NCBI GenBank assembly: GCA_035500095.1
Contig: DATJXN010000078.1
Location: forward strand, 1 to 33,141
Length of the DNA stretch: 33,141 nucleotides
Direction of reading: 5' to 3'
From: Candidatus Binataceae bacterium
Lineage (GTDB): Bacteria; Desulfobacterota; Binatia; Binatales; Binataceae
The notes under the pieces are model-generated. The model was given only the letters and a program-made list of their open reading frames with translations. It did not search any database and was not told where the DNA came from. The stretch's first letter is position 1. Each line of letters starts with the position of its first letter. Shown here piece by piece: positions 24,525 to 32,900 of this stretch. The translations under genes were made by a program, and so were the position numbers.

Positions 24525-26816
24525 ATGGCAGCGACGACAGAAGGAAACCAATTCCGGGTGATTGGAACGCGCCCGATCCGTCACGACGGAGTCGAGAAAG
24601 TTACCGGCGCGGCCCGCTACGGGGCCGACTACTCGTTCCCGGGAATGCTCTACGGCAGGGTGCTGCGCAGCCCGCACGCGCACGCGATTATCAAATCGAT
24701 CAAGTTCGACAAGGCGCTCAAGCTCCCCGGTGTCAAGGCGGTCGTGACCGCGGCCGACCTGCCGGAGCTGCCCGACCGGATCGAGCAGGGCGGCGAGCTG
24801 CCGATCAACCTGCATCACCTGACCTGCAACATCCTCGCCCGCGGCAAGGCGCTCTACGACGGCCACGCGGTGGCCGCCGTCGCGGCGACCAGCCCGCATA
24901 TCGCCGAAGAGGCGCTGCGCCTCATCGAGGTCGATTACGAGGTGCTGCCGCCGGTGATGACGGTTGAGGACGCGATGGCGCCGGGCGCGGCGATCCTGCT
25001 GCCCGCGCTGCGCAACAAGGAGGACGGCCCCGACAAACAGACCAATGTCGCCGCCCACATGCAGTTCAAGCGCGGCGACGTCAACGAAGGCTTCGCCAAG
25101 GCCGACTACGTGATCGAGCGCACCTTCAAGACCGCGATGGTCCATCAGGGATATATCGAGCCGCACAACGCGGTCGGCATCTACAACTCCGACGGCCACG
25201 CCACCATCTACTGCTCGACCCAGGGCAGCTTCGTGGTGCGTTCGTTGAGCGCCGCCGTGCTGGGCATCCCCGAGGGCAAAATCCGCGTCGTGCCGGCCGA
25301 GATCGGCGGCGGCTTCGGCGGCAAGACCACCATCTACCTCGAACCGCTGTCGGTGCTGCTCTCGCAGAAAACCGGCCATCCGGTAAAGATGACGATGAAC
25401 CGCGCCGAGGTGCTGCGCGCGAGCGGCCCGACCTCCGGCGGAACCGTGCGCTGCAAGATGGGCGCGACCAAGGACGGCAAGATCGTCGCCGCCGAGGCCT
25501 GGATGGCCTACGAGGCGGGCGGCTTTCCCGGATCGCCGGTGCCGATGGCCGCGATGTGCATCCTCGCGCCGTATGACATCCCCAATATCGTGGTGGACGC
25601 CTACGACGTCGTCGTCAACCGGCCCAAGACCGCGGCCTACCGCGCGCCGGGAGCGACCAACGCGGCGTTCGCTTCCGAAACGATCGTCGATGAGCTGGCC
25701 GCCAAGTGCGGGATGGATCCGTGCGACTTCCGCATCAAGAACGGCGCCCACGAAGGCACGCCGCAGACCGCCGGGCCGCCGTACAAGCGGATCGGCATGA
25801 TCGAGACGATCGAGGCGATCAAGAACAGCCCGCACTACAAGAGCAAGCTCACGGGGAAAAACCGCGGACGCGGCGTCGCCACCGGTTTCTGGTTCAACAT
25901 CGGCTTCCAGTCCTCGGCGATCGTCAATATTCATAACGACGGCACCGCCAGCGTCGTCACCGGCTCGGTGGATATCGGCGGGTCGCGCGCCTCGATGGCG
26001 ATTATCACGGCCGAGGTGCTCGGCCTCGACGTAAACGACGTTCGCCCGCTTATCGCCGACACCGACGCGATCGGCTACACCGACGTAACCGGCGGCAGCC
26101 GCACCACCGTCGCCACCGGACTCGCCGTTTACGAGGCCGCGCAAGACGCCGTACGCCAACTCAAGGAGCGCGCGGCCAAGCTGTGGGAGAAGAAGCCCGA
26201 AGAGGTCGCGTTCAACAACGGCGTGCTCACCTCCAAGAGCAACGGCGTCAAGCCGATGACGATCAAGGAGATCGTTCCGCGCCTCGGCCGCACGGGCGGC
26301 CCAATCACCGGACGGGCGACGGTTAACGCGCGAGCGGTCGGTCCGGCCTTCGCCACGACCTGCGTCGACGTCGAGGTCGATCCGGAAACCGGCAAGGTCT
26401 CGATCCTGCGCGCCACGTGCGCGCAGGACGCCGGCAAGGCGGTCCATCCGAGCTACGTCGAGGGCCAGATGCAGGGCGGCACCGTCCAGGGCATCGGCTG
26501 GGCCCTCAACGAGGAGTACTTTTACGACTCCAAGGGCGTGCTGCGTAACTCGGGACTGCTGGATTACCGGATGCCGACGTGTCTGGATCTCCCGATGATC
26601 GAAACCTGCATCGTCGAGGTTCCGGCGCCCGGCCATCCGATCGGCTCGCGCGGCGTGGGCGAGGTCTCGATCGTGCCGCCGCCGGCGGCGGTCGCCAACG
26701 CGATCGCCAACGCGGTCGGCGTGCGGATGACGGAGCTGCCGATGTCGCCCGGGCGCGTGCTCAAGGCGATCCTGCACAAGGAAGGCTCCTCGGTCGCCTC
26801 CGCCGCGGCCGACTGA
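24525..26816 (+). CDS. Molybdenum hydroxylase molybdopterin-binding (large) subunit, CoxL-like, substrate unknown
   Basis: The 763-residue subunit binds the molybdenum cofactor and carries the active site. It shows the N-terminal domain (EKVTGAARYGADY, LRSPHAHA), the MoCo-binding segments EIGGGFGGKTTIYLEP and GSVDIGGSRASM, and the C-terminal GVGEVS holding the conserved catalytic Glu. The active-site loop reads AYRAPGATN, whereas form I CO dehydrogenase has AYxCSFR and form II has AYRGAGR, so it is not a canonical CO dehydrogenase. It probably hydroxylates an organic heterocycle, aldehyde or acyl-CoA. The ATG has GGGAGA upstream. A strong terminator follows, closing the M-S-L operon. It is closely similar along its whole length to the second copy at 29141-31486. 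Confidence 0.93.
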   Translation: MAATTEGNQFRVIGTRPIRHDGVEKVTGAARYGADYSFPGMLYGRVLRSPHAHAIIKSIKFDKALKLPGVKAVVTAADLPELPDRIEQGGELPINLHHLTCNILARGKALYDGHAVAAVAATSPHIAEEALRLIEVDYEVLPPVMTVEDAMAPGAAILLPALRNKEDGPDKQTNVAAHMQFKRGDVNEGFAKADYVIERTFKTAMVHQGYIEPHNAVGIYNSDGHATIYCSTQGSFVVRSLSAAVLGIPEGKIRVVPAEIGGGFGGKTTIYLEPLSVLLSQKTGHPVKMTMNRAEVLRASGPTSGGTVRCKMGATKDGKIVAAEAWMAYEAGGFPGSPVPMAAMCILAPYDIPNIVVDAYDVVVNRPKTAAYRAPGATNAAFASETIVDELAAKCGMDPCDFRIKNGAHEGTPQTAGPPYKRIGMIETIEAIKNSPHYKSKLTGKNRGRGVATGFWFNIGFQSSAIVNIHNDGTASVVTGSVDIGGSRASMAIITAEVLGLDVNDVRPLIADTDAIGYTDVTGGSRTTVATGLAVYEAAQDAVRQLKERAAKLWEKKPEEVAFNNGVLTSKSNGVKPMTIKEIVPRLGRTGGPITGRATVNARAVGPAFATTCVDVEVDPETGKVSILRATCAQDAGKAVHPSYVEGQMQGGTVQGIGWALNEEYFYDSKGVLRNSGLLDYRMPTCLDLPMIETCIVEVPAPGHPIGSRGVGEVSIVPPPAAVANAIANAVGVRMTELPMSPGRVLKAILHKEGSSVASAAAD

Positions 26817-26831
26817 ACTACGGTTAGCGAG

Positions 26832-26865
26832 GGGCCGGGCTCCGTCTCGGGGCCCGGCCCTTTTT
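26832..26865 (+). terminator. Rho-independent terminator of the hydroxylase operon
   Basis: A 12-base-pair stem with one G-U pair, GGGCCGGGCTCC (26832-26843) with GGGGCCCGGCCC (26849-26860), closes a 5-base loop and is followed by TTTTT. It starts 16 bases after the large-subunit stop. Confidence 0.92.
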
Positions 26866-26888
26866 ATATCGGTGCCGGCCGCGCTTTA

Positions 26889-27206
26889 ATGCTTACCGTC
26901 TCTGACGCACAAGGTGATGATAGGCCAGTTGACCTGATGCCGACCGTGATAATTCCGGCCCTGATGCGGCCGCTGACCAGCGGACACGATCGCGTTGTCG
27001 TGCGCGGCACCACCGTGCGCGCCGTGATCGATGACCTCGAGCGCCAGTTCCCCGGTATCAAGGCCCATCTGATCGAGGACGAAGACCTGAAGCCGGGCGT
27101 CGCCGTCTCGATCGACGGCGAGATGGGTATCGGCGGCCTGCTCGACCCGGTCAAGGAAACCAGCGAAGTTTATTTTCTGCCTGCGATCGGCGGCGGCGCT
27201 AAATAG
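26889..27206 (+). CDS. MoaD/ThiS-family sulfur-carrier protein
   Basis: This is a small ubiquitin-fold protein: VIIPALMRPLTSGHDRVVV, then TVRAVIDDLERQFPG, KPGVAVSIDG and the closing EVYFLPAIGGG. The C-terminal di-glycine is what becomes thiocarboxylated in MoaD (molybdopterin synthase small subunit) or ThiS. Here two residues, Ala-Lys, follow the glycines, so the tail would have to be trimmed or is used differently. The ATG at 26937 (MPTVIIPALM, 89 residues) fits the family better than that at 26889 (105 residues); neither has a strong ribosome site. Its place between two molybdenum hydroxylase catalytic subunits suggests cofactor sulfur supply, but no moaE is seen. Confidence 0.82.
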   Translation: MLTVSDAQGDDRPVDLMPTVIIPALMRPLTSGHDRVVVRGTTVRAVIDDLERQFPGIKAHLIEDEDLKPGVAVSIDGEMGIGGLLDPVKETSEVYFLPAIGGGAK

Positions 27207-27223
27207 CCGCGGTCCGCGCGAGC

Positions 27224-28537
27224 ATGGCCGAAACCCCAGCCCGCCGCGCAACGCCGGCGCGCGCGATCGCGCCGCGGGCGCCGATTCCGACCAGCGCCGT
27301 GGTCGCGACGGTGCTCGGCAACGGGCTCGAATTTTACGACTTCACCACCTATGCGTTCTTCGCGGTGATGATCGGGCACGCGTTCTTCCCCTCGCACGAC
27401 CCGTTCATCAGCTTGCTGCTCTCGGTTACCGCCTTCGGCGTGGGTTTCATCTCGCGTCCGCTCGGAGGAATCGTAATCGGCGCGTACGCGGACCGCGCGG
27501 GGCGCAAGCCGGCGATGATGCTCAGCATCGGACTGATGGCGGCCGGGATGGTGCTGCTCGCGGCGACGCCCCCTTACTCGACGATCGGACTTGCGGCGCC
27601 GATCCTGGTGCTGGTCGCGCGCCTCGTCCAGGGCTTCGCGCTCGGCGGCGAAGTCGGACCATCGACGTCGTATCTGCTCGAAGCAGCGCTCCCGGAAAAG
27701 CGCGGACAGTACGCGGTGTGGCAGATCGCGAGCCAGGGAGCGGCCTCGGCGCTCGCCGGCGCGCTCGGCGTGCTGCTGTCTTTGCTGATCGGCGCCGACG
27801 CGATGGAGTCCTGGGGGTGGCGCGTCCCGTTCATCGTCGGGATCGCGATCGTGCCCGTGGGATTGGTCATGCGCAGCCGGTTGCAGGAGACCGTGGACCT
27901 CGGCGCGAAGACCGTCCATCCGAGCGCCGCCCGCGTGCTCTCCGCCCTGCTCGAGCATCATCGGCGTCCGCTGGTGCTGGCGCTGATGCTTATCACCAGC
28001 GGCACGATCGCAACCTACGTCGGCCTCTACATGACGACCTACGCGCTCAGCACGCTGCACATGGCGACCGGCGCTTCGATGGGCGCGACGGTGGTCACGG
28101 GTCTCTGCCTGCTTGGGTTCGGGCTCGCCGGCGGATGGCTATCCGACCGCGTCGGGCGCAAACCGGTGTATCTCGTCTCGAAGCTCGCGCTGACGGCGGT
28201 CGCCTGGCCTGCGTTCGCGTTGCTCAACCACCACCGCACCCTCGGCGCGCTGCTGGCGATGGCGGGGCTGATGGCGGCGCTCAACGCTCTCGGCGGCGTG
28301 GTGCTGGTGGTGATTCCGGAATGCTTCCCGAAAGCCGTGCGCAGCGCGGGATTGTCGATCGCCTATGCGCTCGCGGTCGCCCTATTTGGCGGCACCACGC
28401 AGATCGCCGTGACCTGGCTCATCCATGCGACCGGGAATCCGCTCTCGCCCGCCTGGTACCTGGTCGGAAGCAGCGCGATCGGGATCGCGGCGATTCTGAT
28501 GGTCGAGGAGACGAAGGACCTCGCGCTCGAGGATTGA
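27224..28537 (+). CDS. MFS transporter, metabolite:H+ symporter (ShiA/KgtP-like)
   Basis: The 437-residue protein has twelve predicted membrane segments. The metabolite:H+ symporter signature is clear: VLGNGLEFYDFTTYAFFAVMIG in helix 1, the GAYADRAGRKPAMM loop between helices 2 and 3, GFALGGEVGPSTSYLLE around helix 4, and the repeat GGWLSDRVGRKPVY in the second half. Family members import organic acids such as shikimate, alpha-ketoglutarate, proline/betaine or aromatic acids. It starts 17 bases after the MoaD-like stop and is probably co-transcribed with it, so it may bring in the substrate of the hydroxylases. The substrate itself cannot be read from sequence. Confidence 0.92.
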   Translation: MAETPARRATPARAIAPRAPIPTSAVVATVLGNGLEFYDFTTYAFFAVMIGHAFFPSHDPFISLLLSVTAFGVGFISRPLGGIVIGAYADRAGRKPAMMLSIGLMAAGMVLLAATPPYSTIGLAAPILVLVARLVQGFALGGEVGPSTSYLLEAALPEKRGQYAVWQIASQGAASALAGALGVLLSLLIGADAMESWGWRVPFIVGIAIVPVGLVMRSRLQETVDLGAKTVHPSAARVLSALLEHHRRPLVLALMLITSGTIATYVGLYMTTYALSTLHMATGASMGATVVTGLCLLGFGLAGGWLSDRVGRKPVYLVSKLALTAVAWPAFALLNHHRTLGALLAMAGLMAALNALGGVVLVVIPECFPKAVRSAGLSIAYALAVALFGGTTQIAVTWLIHATGNPLSPAWYLVGSSAIGIAAILMVEETKDLALED

Positions 28538-28562
28538 GCGGCGGCCGCGCCATCCGCGCGCA

Positions 28563-29000
28563 TCACAGCGCGGCGATCAGAATCTGCACCAGCATCCCGA
28601 CCATACAGACCACGCCGAGCACGAACGCGATCGTGCGCCACGGCTGTAGGCTCGCGATGTAAGTAACCGTGTGCACGATCCGCGCGCCGGTGAACGTGTA
28701 GAAATACACTTGCGCGGCGAATGCCGAGACTCCCATCAGCACGAAAATCAATCCGACGGTGAAAAACGGCAGGATGTTCTCGAGGTCGTTGCGATGCATC
28801 CGCAGCATACGCTGGACGTCAGGATGCTCCTGCGCCACGCCGGCTCCCCCTAACACCTTCGCGTCCTCCGGATTCAGAAACTGTTTGAGCCGCGAACGGG
28901 TGGCCGCGGTCATCAGCGCGACCGCGAGCATCTTGAAGACCAGGATGGAGCAGGCGATTGAGTATGCCCTGAATGCGGGATCGTTCATCATCTGCGGCAT
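28563..29000 (-). CDS. MAPEG-family membrane protein (MGST1/mPGES-like)
   Basis: The 145-residue protein has four hydrophobic helices and the MAPEG signature EHPDVQRMLRMHRNDLENILPF (about residues 58-79), close to that of microsomal glutathione transferase 1 and prostaglandin E synthase. NPED before it is also typical. Eukaryotic members conjugate or isomerise lipophilic substrates with glutathione; bacterial roles are mostly unproven, although some have glutathione transferase activity. It is convergent with the MFS gene (25 bases apart), and its start faces the second large-subunit gene. Confidence 0.88.
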   Translation of the reverse strand: MPQMMNDPAFRAYSIACSILVFKMLAVALMTAATRSRLKQFLNPEDAKVLGGAGVAQEHPDVQRMLRMHRNDLENILPFFTVGLIFVLMGVSAFAAQVYFYTFTGARIVHTVTYIASLQPWRTIAFVLGVVCMVGMLVQILIAAL

Positions 29001-29140
29001 CGAACGTCTCCTTAGGCGCGAATGTCCCGCGGAGCCTACCAGAGCGGTCGGTCAACGACTATCCGCAGCGGGCGCGGGCCTTGGCCGCTCGTGACGGGGC
29101 GGCGCCGGTCGTGATAACCTGCATACACACGAGGTTGATC

Positions 29141-31486
29141 ATGGCGGACTCCACCAACGGCTCTTCGCAGAAAAGCTTCCGGGTTATCGGCACCCGGCCC
29201 ATCCGGCACGACGGGATCGAAAAGGTCACCGGACGGGCGAAATACGGCGCCGACTACTCATTTCCGGGGATGCTCTACGGCAAAGTCCTGCGCAGCCCCC
29301 ATGCGCATGCCCGCATCATCGCGATTCGCACGGAAAAGGCCGCGGCCCTCCCCGGCGTGAAGGCGATCGTCACCGGCGACGACTTTCCCGACATCCCCGG
29401 CACCACCGCGATGATGGGCGAACTCGTGGTCAACACGCACTACCTGTCGCTCAACGTGATGGCCCGCGGCAAGGTGCTGTACGACGGCCATGCGGTCGCG
29501 GCGGTCGCCGCCACCAGCCCGCATATCGCCGAAGAAGCGTTGCGCCTGATCGAGGTCGATTACGAGGTTCTGCCTCCGGTGATGAGCGCCGAGGCGGCGA
29601 TGAAAGCTGACGCGCCGATTCTGCTGCCCGAGATTCGCCAGAAGTTTATCGCCGGACGGACCGACCCCGGATCGCCCGAGGGCCCCGACCGGCCGACCAA
29701 CGTCGCCGCGCACATCCAGTTCCAGCGCGGCGACCTCGAAGCGGGCTTCCGCGCCGCCGATTATATCGTCGAGCGCGAATTCAAAACCGCGACCGTCCAT
29801 CAGGGCTATATCGAACCGCACAACGCCGTCGCGATCTACAATTCAGACGGCCTCGCGACCATCTATTGCTCAACCCAGGGCACGTTCAACGTGCGCACGC
29901 TCACCGCCACCGTGCTCAAGATGGACGAGGGCCGAATCAAGGTGGTGCCGGCGGAAATCGGCGGCGGCTTCGGCGGCAAGACCACGATCTATCTCGAACC
30001 GGTGGCCTTGCTGCTGGCCCGTAAGAGCGGGCGGCCGGTCAAGATGACGATGAACCGGGCCGAGGTGCTGCGCGCCAGCGGGCCGACCTCGGGCACCTGG
30101 ATCAAGGGTAAGATGGGCGCGACGCGCGACGGCAAAATCACCGCCGCGCAGTTCTGGATGGCCTATGAGGCGGGCGGCTTTCCGGGCTCGCCGTTCGCCC
30201 CGGGCGCGATGTGCTGCACGGCGCCCTATGACGTTCCCAACCTGTTGCTGGACTCCTACGACGTGGTGGTCAATCGGCCCAAAGTCGCGGCTTACCGCGC
30301 GCCGGGATCGCCAAGCTCGGCGTTCGCCTGCGAATCGCTGGTTGACGAGCTGGCGCTGCGCTGCGGAATCGATCCGCTGGACTTCCGTATCCTGAACGGC
30401 GCGCGCGAGGGCACCCCGCAGCCCGCTGGCCCGCCTTACAAGCGTATCGGCTTTATTGAAACCTGCCAGGCGCTTAAGGACAGCGAGTATTATCGCTCGC
30501 CCCTCGACGGGCCCAATCGCGGACGCGGCGTAGCCGCCGGCTTCTGGTTCAACGGCGGCCTCCAATCCGCAGCGACCGTCAACCTGCACAACGACGGTAC
30601 GCTGAGCGTCGTGACCGGCTCGGTCGATATCGGCGGATCGCGCGCCGCGATGGCGATGATCGCGGCCGAGGTGCTGGGAGTCGCGGCCGAAGACGTGCGT
30701 CCGATCGTCGCCGACACCGACTCGATCGGCCATACCGACGTGACCGGCGGCAGCCGTATCACGCTCGCTACCGGGATGGCGGTTTACGAGGCCGCCGAAG
30801 ACGTCGTGCGCCAGCTGAAGGAGCGCGCCGCGAAATTGTGGGAGAAGAAACCCCAGGAGATCGAGTTCAACAACGGACGCCTGAGCGCGGCCGGCAACGG
30901 CGTCAAGCCGATGACGATCAGGGAGATCGTCCCGAAGCTCGCGCGCACCGGCGGCCCGATTACCGGCCGCGCGACGCTCAACGCGGGCGCGGTCGGCGCG
31001 GTCGGCAACGCCTTTGCGCTGACCGGAGTCGACGTCGAAGTTGATCCCGATACCGGCAAGGTGAAGATTCTGCGATGCATCGTCGCCCAGGACGTCGGCC
31101 GCGCAATCCATCCGGCCTACGTCGAAGGACAGTTGCAGGGAGCCACGGCGCAGGGAATCGGCTGGGCGCTCAACGAGGAATACGTGTACGACGAGCGCGG
31201 CATCATGCGTAACACTGGGCTCCTGGACTACCGGATGCCGACCTGTCTCGACCTGCCGATGATCGAAACGGTTATCGTAGAGGTTCCCAACCCCAGCCAT
31301 CCGCTCGGCGTGCGCGGCGTGGGCGAGGTCTCGATCGTGTCGCCGATGGCTGCGGTCGCAAACGCGATTTACCGCGCCGTGGGCGTGCGCATGACCGAGC
31401 TGCCGATGTCGCCGCCGAAGCTGCTGAAGGCGATGCTGCAGCATCAGGGGGTCAGCCAGGAAGTCCATACGGCGGCCGCCGACTGA
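29141..31486 (+). CDS. Second, stand-alone molybdopterin-binding (large) subunit, paralogue of 24525-26816
   Basis: The 781-residue product aligns along its whole length with the first large subunit. It has near-identical N-terminus (FRVIGTRPIRHDG), MoCo segments (EIGGGFGGKTTIYLEP, GSVDIGGSRAAM), AYRAPG loop (AYRAPGSPSSAFACE instead of AYRAPGATNAAFASE) and GVGEVS Glu. It carries an extra segment of about 17 residues (RQKFIAGRTDPGSPEGP) before the TNVAAH motif. No FAD or 2Fe-2S subunit genes flank it, so it must share those of the first operon or use others elsewhere. The frame is open further upstream, but the ATG at 29141 follows GAGG by 6 bases and starts at the homologous place. Confidence 0.93.
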   Translation: MADSTNGSSQKSFRVIGTRPIRHDGIEKVTGRAKYGADYSFPGMLYGKVLRSPHAHARIIAIRTEKAAALPGVKAIVTGDDFPDIPGTTAMMGELVVNTHYLSLNVMARGKVLYDGHAVAAVAATSPHIAEEALRLIEVDYEVLPPVMSAEAAMKADAPILLPEIRQKFIAGRTDPGSPEGPDRPTNVAAHIQFQRGDLEAGFRAADYIVEREFKTATVHQGYIEPHNAVAIYNSDGLATIYCSTQGTFNVRTLTATVLKMDEGRIKVVPAEIGGGFGGKTTIYLEPVALLLARKSGRPVKMTMNRAEVLRASGPTSGTWIKGKMGATRDGKITAAQFWMAYEAGGFPGSPFAPGAMCCTAPYDVPNLLLDSYDVVVNRPKVAAYRAPGSPSSAFACESLVDELALRCGIDPLDFRILNGAREGTPQPAGPPYKRIGFIETCQALKDSEYYRSPLDGPNRGRGVAAGFWFNGGLQSAATVNLHNDGTLSVVTGSVDIGGSRAAMAMIAAEVLGVAAEDVRPIVADTDSIGHTDVTGGSRITLATGMAVYEAAEDVVRQLKERAAKLWEKKPQEIEFNNGRLSAAGNGVKPMTIREIVPKLARTGGPITGRATLNAGAVGAVGNAFALTGVDVEVDPDTGKVKILRCIVAQDVGRAIHPAYVEGQLQGATAQGIGWALNEEYVYDERGIMRNTGLLDYRMPTCLDLPMIETVIVEVPNPSHPLGVRGVGEVSIVSPMAAVANAIYRAVGVRMTELPMSPPKLLKAMLQHQGVSQEVHTAAAD

Positions 31487-31727
31487 AGCCGACCACCGCG
31501 CAATCCCGATTATGCGATCCTGCGGTCTACCCTGACGGGTCGGGCCGCAGACCGCCATACGATTAATTCGCTCGGATGGGCTGGTCGGTTTAAGCTAAAG
31601 CTGCAGCATTAGAGTGGAATTTGAAGTTTTTGCGCTTCATTCCATCATAGAACCTATTGCAACCTACTATAACTGGCGTACAATGAGTTTGCTGGCCGGG
31701 GTTTGCCCCCCCTTTTCCCGGTTGGCT

Positions 31728-31757
31728 GGGGCCGAACGGCGCAAGCCGTTCGGCCTC
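31728..31757 (+). terminator. Strong hairpin with GCAA tetraloop, possible terminator
   Basis: GGCCGAACGGC (31730-31740) and GCCGTTCGGCC (31745-31755) are perfectly paired around a GCAA loop; two more pairs, one a wobble, extend it to 31728-31757. ATTAAATCTTTG follows rather than a pure T-run. It is 240 bases after the second large subunit, so it could terminate a long 3' leader or a separate small RNA. Confidence 0.5.
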
Positions 31758-31919
31758 CATTAAATCTTTGCGCGCACGGCATTTTTAAGTGCGTGTGAAA
31801 TTTTCGCTTTGCGCGAACGCCGAGGCGCCGGCGCCATCGCTGAATCACCGGCGAAAAACGATTTCGCCATTCCGGGTTCGATCGGCACAAAATCCCCGCG
31901 CGATCGAGAACACGCTGCA

Positions 31920-31939
31920 ATCGAGCCGCGCGGCTCGAT
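31920..31939. repeat. Perfect 20-base palindrome
   Basis: ATCGAGCCGCGCGGCTCGAT is its own reverse complement. It lies about 90 bases before the MoxR start and could be an operator for a dimeric regulator. Confidence 0.6.
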
Positions 31940-31985
31940 CGCGGAACAATTCAATCCGCGCGATGTTGACTGCCGCTGCGGCGAC

Positions 31986-32019
31986 CGCGATGCTCGATCG
32001 ATAGCCAGCGAGCATCGCG
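31986..32019. repeat. 11-base inverted repeat next to the MoxR start
   Basis: CGCGATGCTCG (31986-31996) and CGAGCATCGCG (32009-32019) pair perfectly over a 12-base loop. The right arm ends 8 bases before the ATG at 32028, so as RNA it would reach into the ribosome-binding region. Confidence 0.6.
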
Positions 32020-32027
32020 CGACCAGG

Positions 32028-32900
32028 ATGAACGTCACTCCCGAATTCGTCAGCGAAGGACTACGCCGCGCCCGCTACATCACCAACGAGCGCGTCGAGA
32101 CCGCGGTCTTCCTCGCGCTCGCGCTCGACAAGCCCCTGCTCATCGAAGGTCCCGCCGGTTCGGGAAAAACCGAAGTGGCCAAGGTTCTGTCCGAGATGCT
32201 GGGCGCGGAACTGATACGTTTGCAATGCTACGAGGGACTCGACGAGGCGCGCGCTCTCTACGAATGGAACTACCAGAAGCAGCTTTTGCGCCTGCAGGCG
32301 GATGAGCATCAGGGACTCCGCTGGGAGGAAGTCTCCGAGCATCTGTTCTCGCGCGAATACCTGCTCGAGCGCCCACTGCTGCGCGCGATATCGTCGCCGC
32401 GCAAAGTCGTCCTTCTGATCGACGAGATCGACAAGGCGGACGAGGAATTCGAGGCCTTTCTGCTCGAGCTGCTCTCCGACTTTCAGGTCACGGTTCCCGA
32501 ACTCGGCACGCTGCGCGCCCGCGAGCGTCCGGCGGTGGTGCTCACTTCGAATCGCGCGCGCGAGCTCTCCGAGGCTCTGCGCCGCCGCTGCCTCCATCTG
32601 TTCATCGATTTTCCGGGACTCGAACAGGAACGGAGGATCATCGAGCTCAAGCTTCCGGAGCTCGACGCGCAACTGGCGGCCGACGCCGCGCGCTTCGTCA
32701 ATGCGCTGCGCAAGCTCGGGCTCAAAAAGCCGCCGTCGATCGCCGAGACCCTCGACTGGGCGCGTGCGCTGCTGCGCCTGGGCGTCGCACAACTCGACGC
32801 GCCGGCGATACGCTCCTCGCTCGGAGTCCTGCTCAAACACGAAGACGATCGCGCCAAGGTCGAGGCAAAGGCGAGCGCGCTCGCGCCGCGCCCGCGATGA
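32028..32900 (+). CDS. MoxR-family AAA+ ATPase (CoxD-like)
   Basis: The 290-residue ATPase has Walker A GPAGSGKT at residues 41-48, Walker B LLIDEIDKADEEFEAFLLELLSD, sensor 1 VVLTSNRARELSEALRRRC and the MoxR-type CYEGLDEARALYEWNYQKQLL segment. MoxR ATPases act with VWA-domain partners as chaperones that mature metalloenzymes; CoxD does so for the active site of CO dehydrogenase. The next gene overlaps by ATGA and is a CoxE-like partner. The long open frame upstream is unlikely to be coding because the conserved fold begins at the ATG at 32028. The ribosome site is weak and partly covered by an inverted repeat. Confidence 0.92.
   Translation: MNVTPEFVSEGLRRARYITNERVETAVFLALALDKPLLIEGPAGSGKTEVAKVLSEMLGAELIRLQCYEGLDEARALYEWNYQKQLLRLQADEHQGLRWEEVSEHLFSREYLLERPLLRAISSPRKVVLLIDEIDKADEEFEAFLLELLSDFQVTVPELGTLRARERPAVVLTSNRARELSEALRRRCLHLFIDFPGLEQERRIIELKLPELDAQLAADAARFVNALRKLGLKKPPSIAETLDWARALLRLGVAQLDAPAIRSSLGVLLKHEDDRAKVEAKASALAPRPR

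Larger units (their letters stand above)
31487..32027. other. 541-base stretch without a supported gene, rich in palindromes
   Basis: I see no convincing protein here: the open frames are short, lack ribosome sites and resemble no family. The stretch holds a nested inverted repeat after the large subunit (GCGGTCT at 31522-31528 with AGACCGC at 31549-31555, enclosing ACCC-tgac-GGGT), a strong tetraloop hairpin at 31728-31757, a 20-base palindrome at 31920-31939 and an 11-base inverted repeat at 31986-32019. The middle part (about 31600-31690) is comparatively AT-rich and could hold a promoter for the MoxR-CoxE genes, but no -35/-10 pair stands out. Confidence 0.5.

Noticed and set aside
23961..26777. 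A 938-residue minus-strand open frame opposite the hydroxylase small and large subunits
   Set aside because: Same reason: both opposite-strand genes are certain from their motifs, and the antisense product has only low-complexity GC-driven composition.
24525..26816. Calling the large subunit an aerobic CO dehydrogenase (coxL)
   Set aside because: The active-site loop is AYRAPG, lacking the Cys of form I (AYxCSFR) and differing from form II (AYRGAGR); only the superfamily level is supported.
31878..31895. A tRNA-like T-arm (GGGTTCGATCGG)
   Set aside because: The flanks do not form the 5-base-pair T stem, and no acceptor, D or anticodon arm could be built around it.
31789..32004. Short open frames in the gap before the MoxR gene, including the upstream extension of the MoxR frame
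   Set aside because: No ribosome sites or family resemblance, and the sequence is dominated by palindromes; the conserved AAA+ fold starts at 32028.
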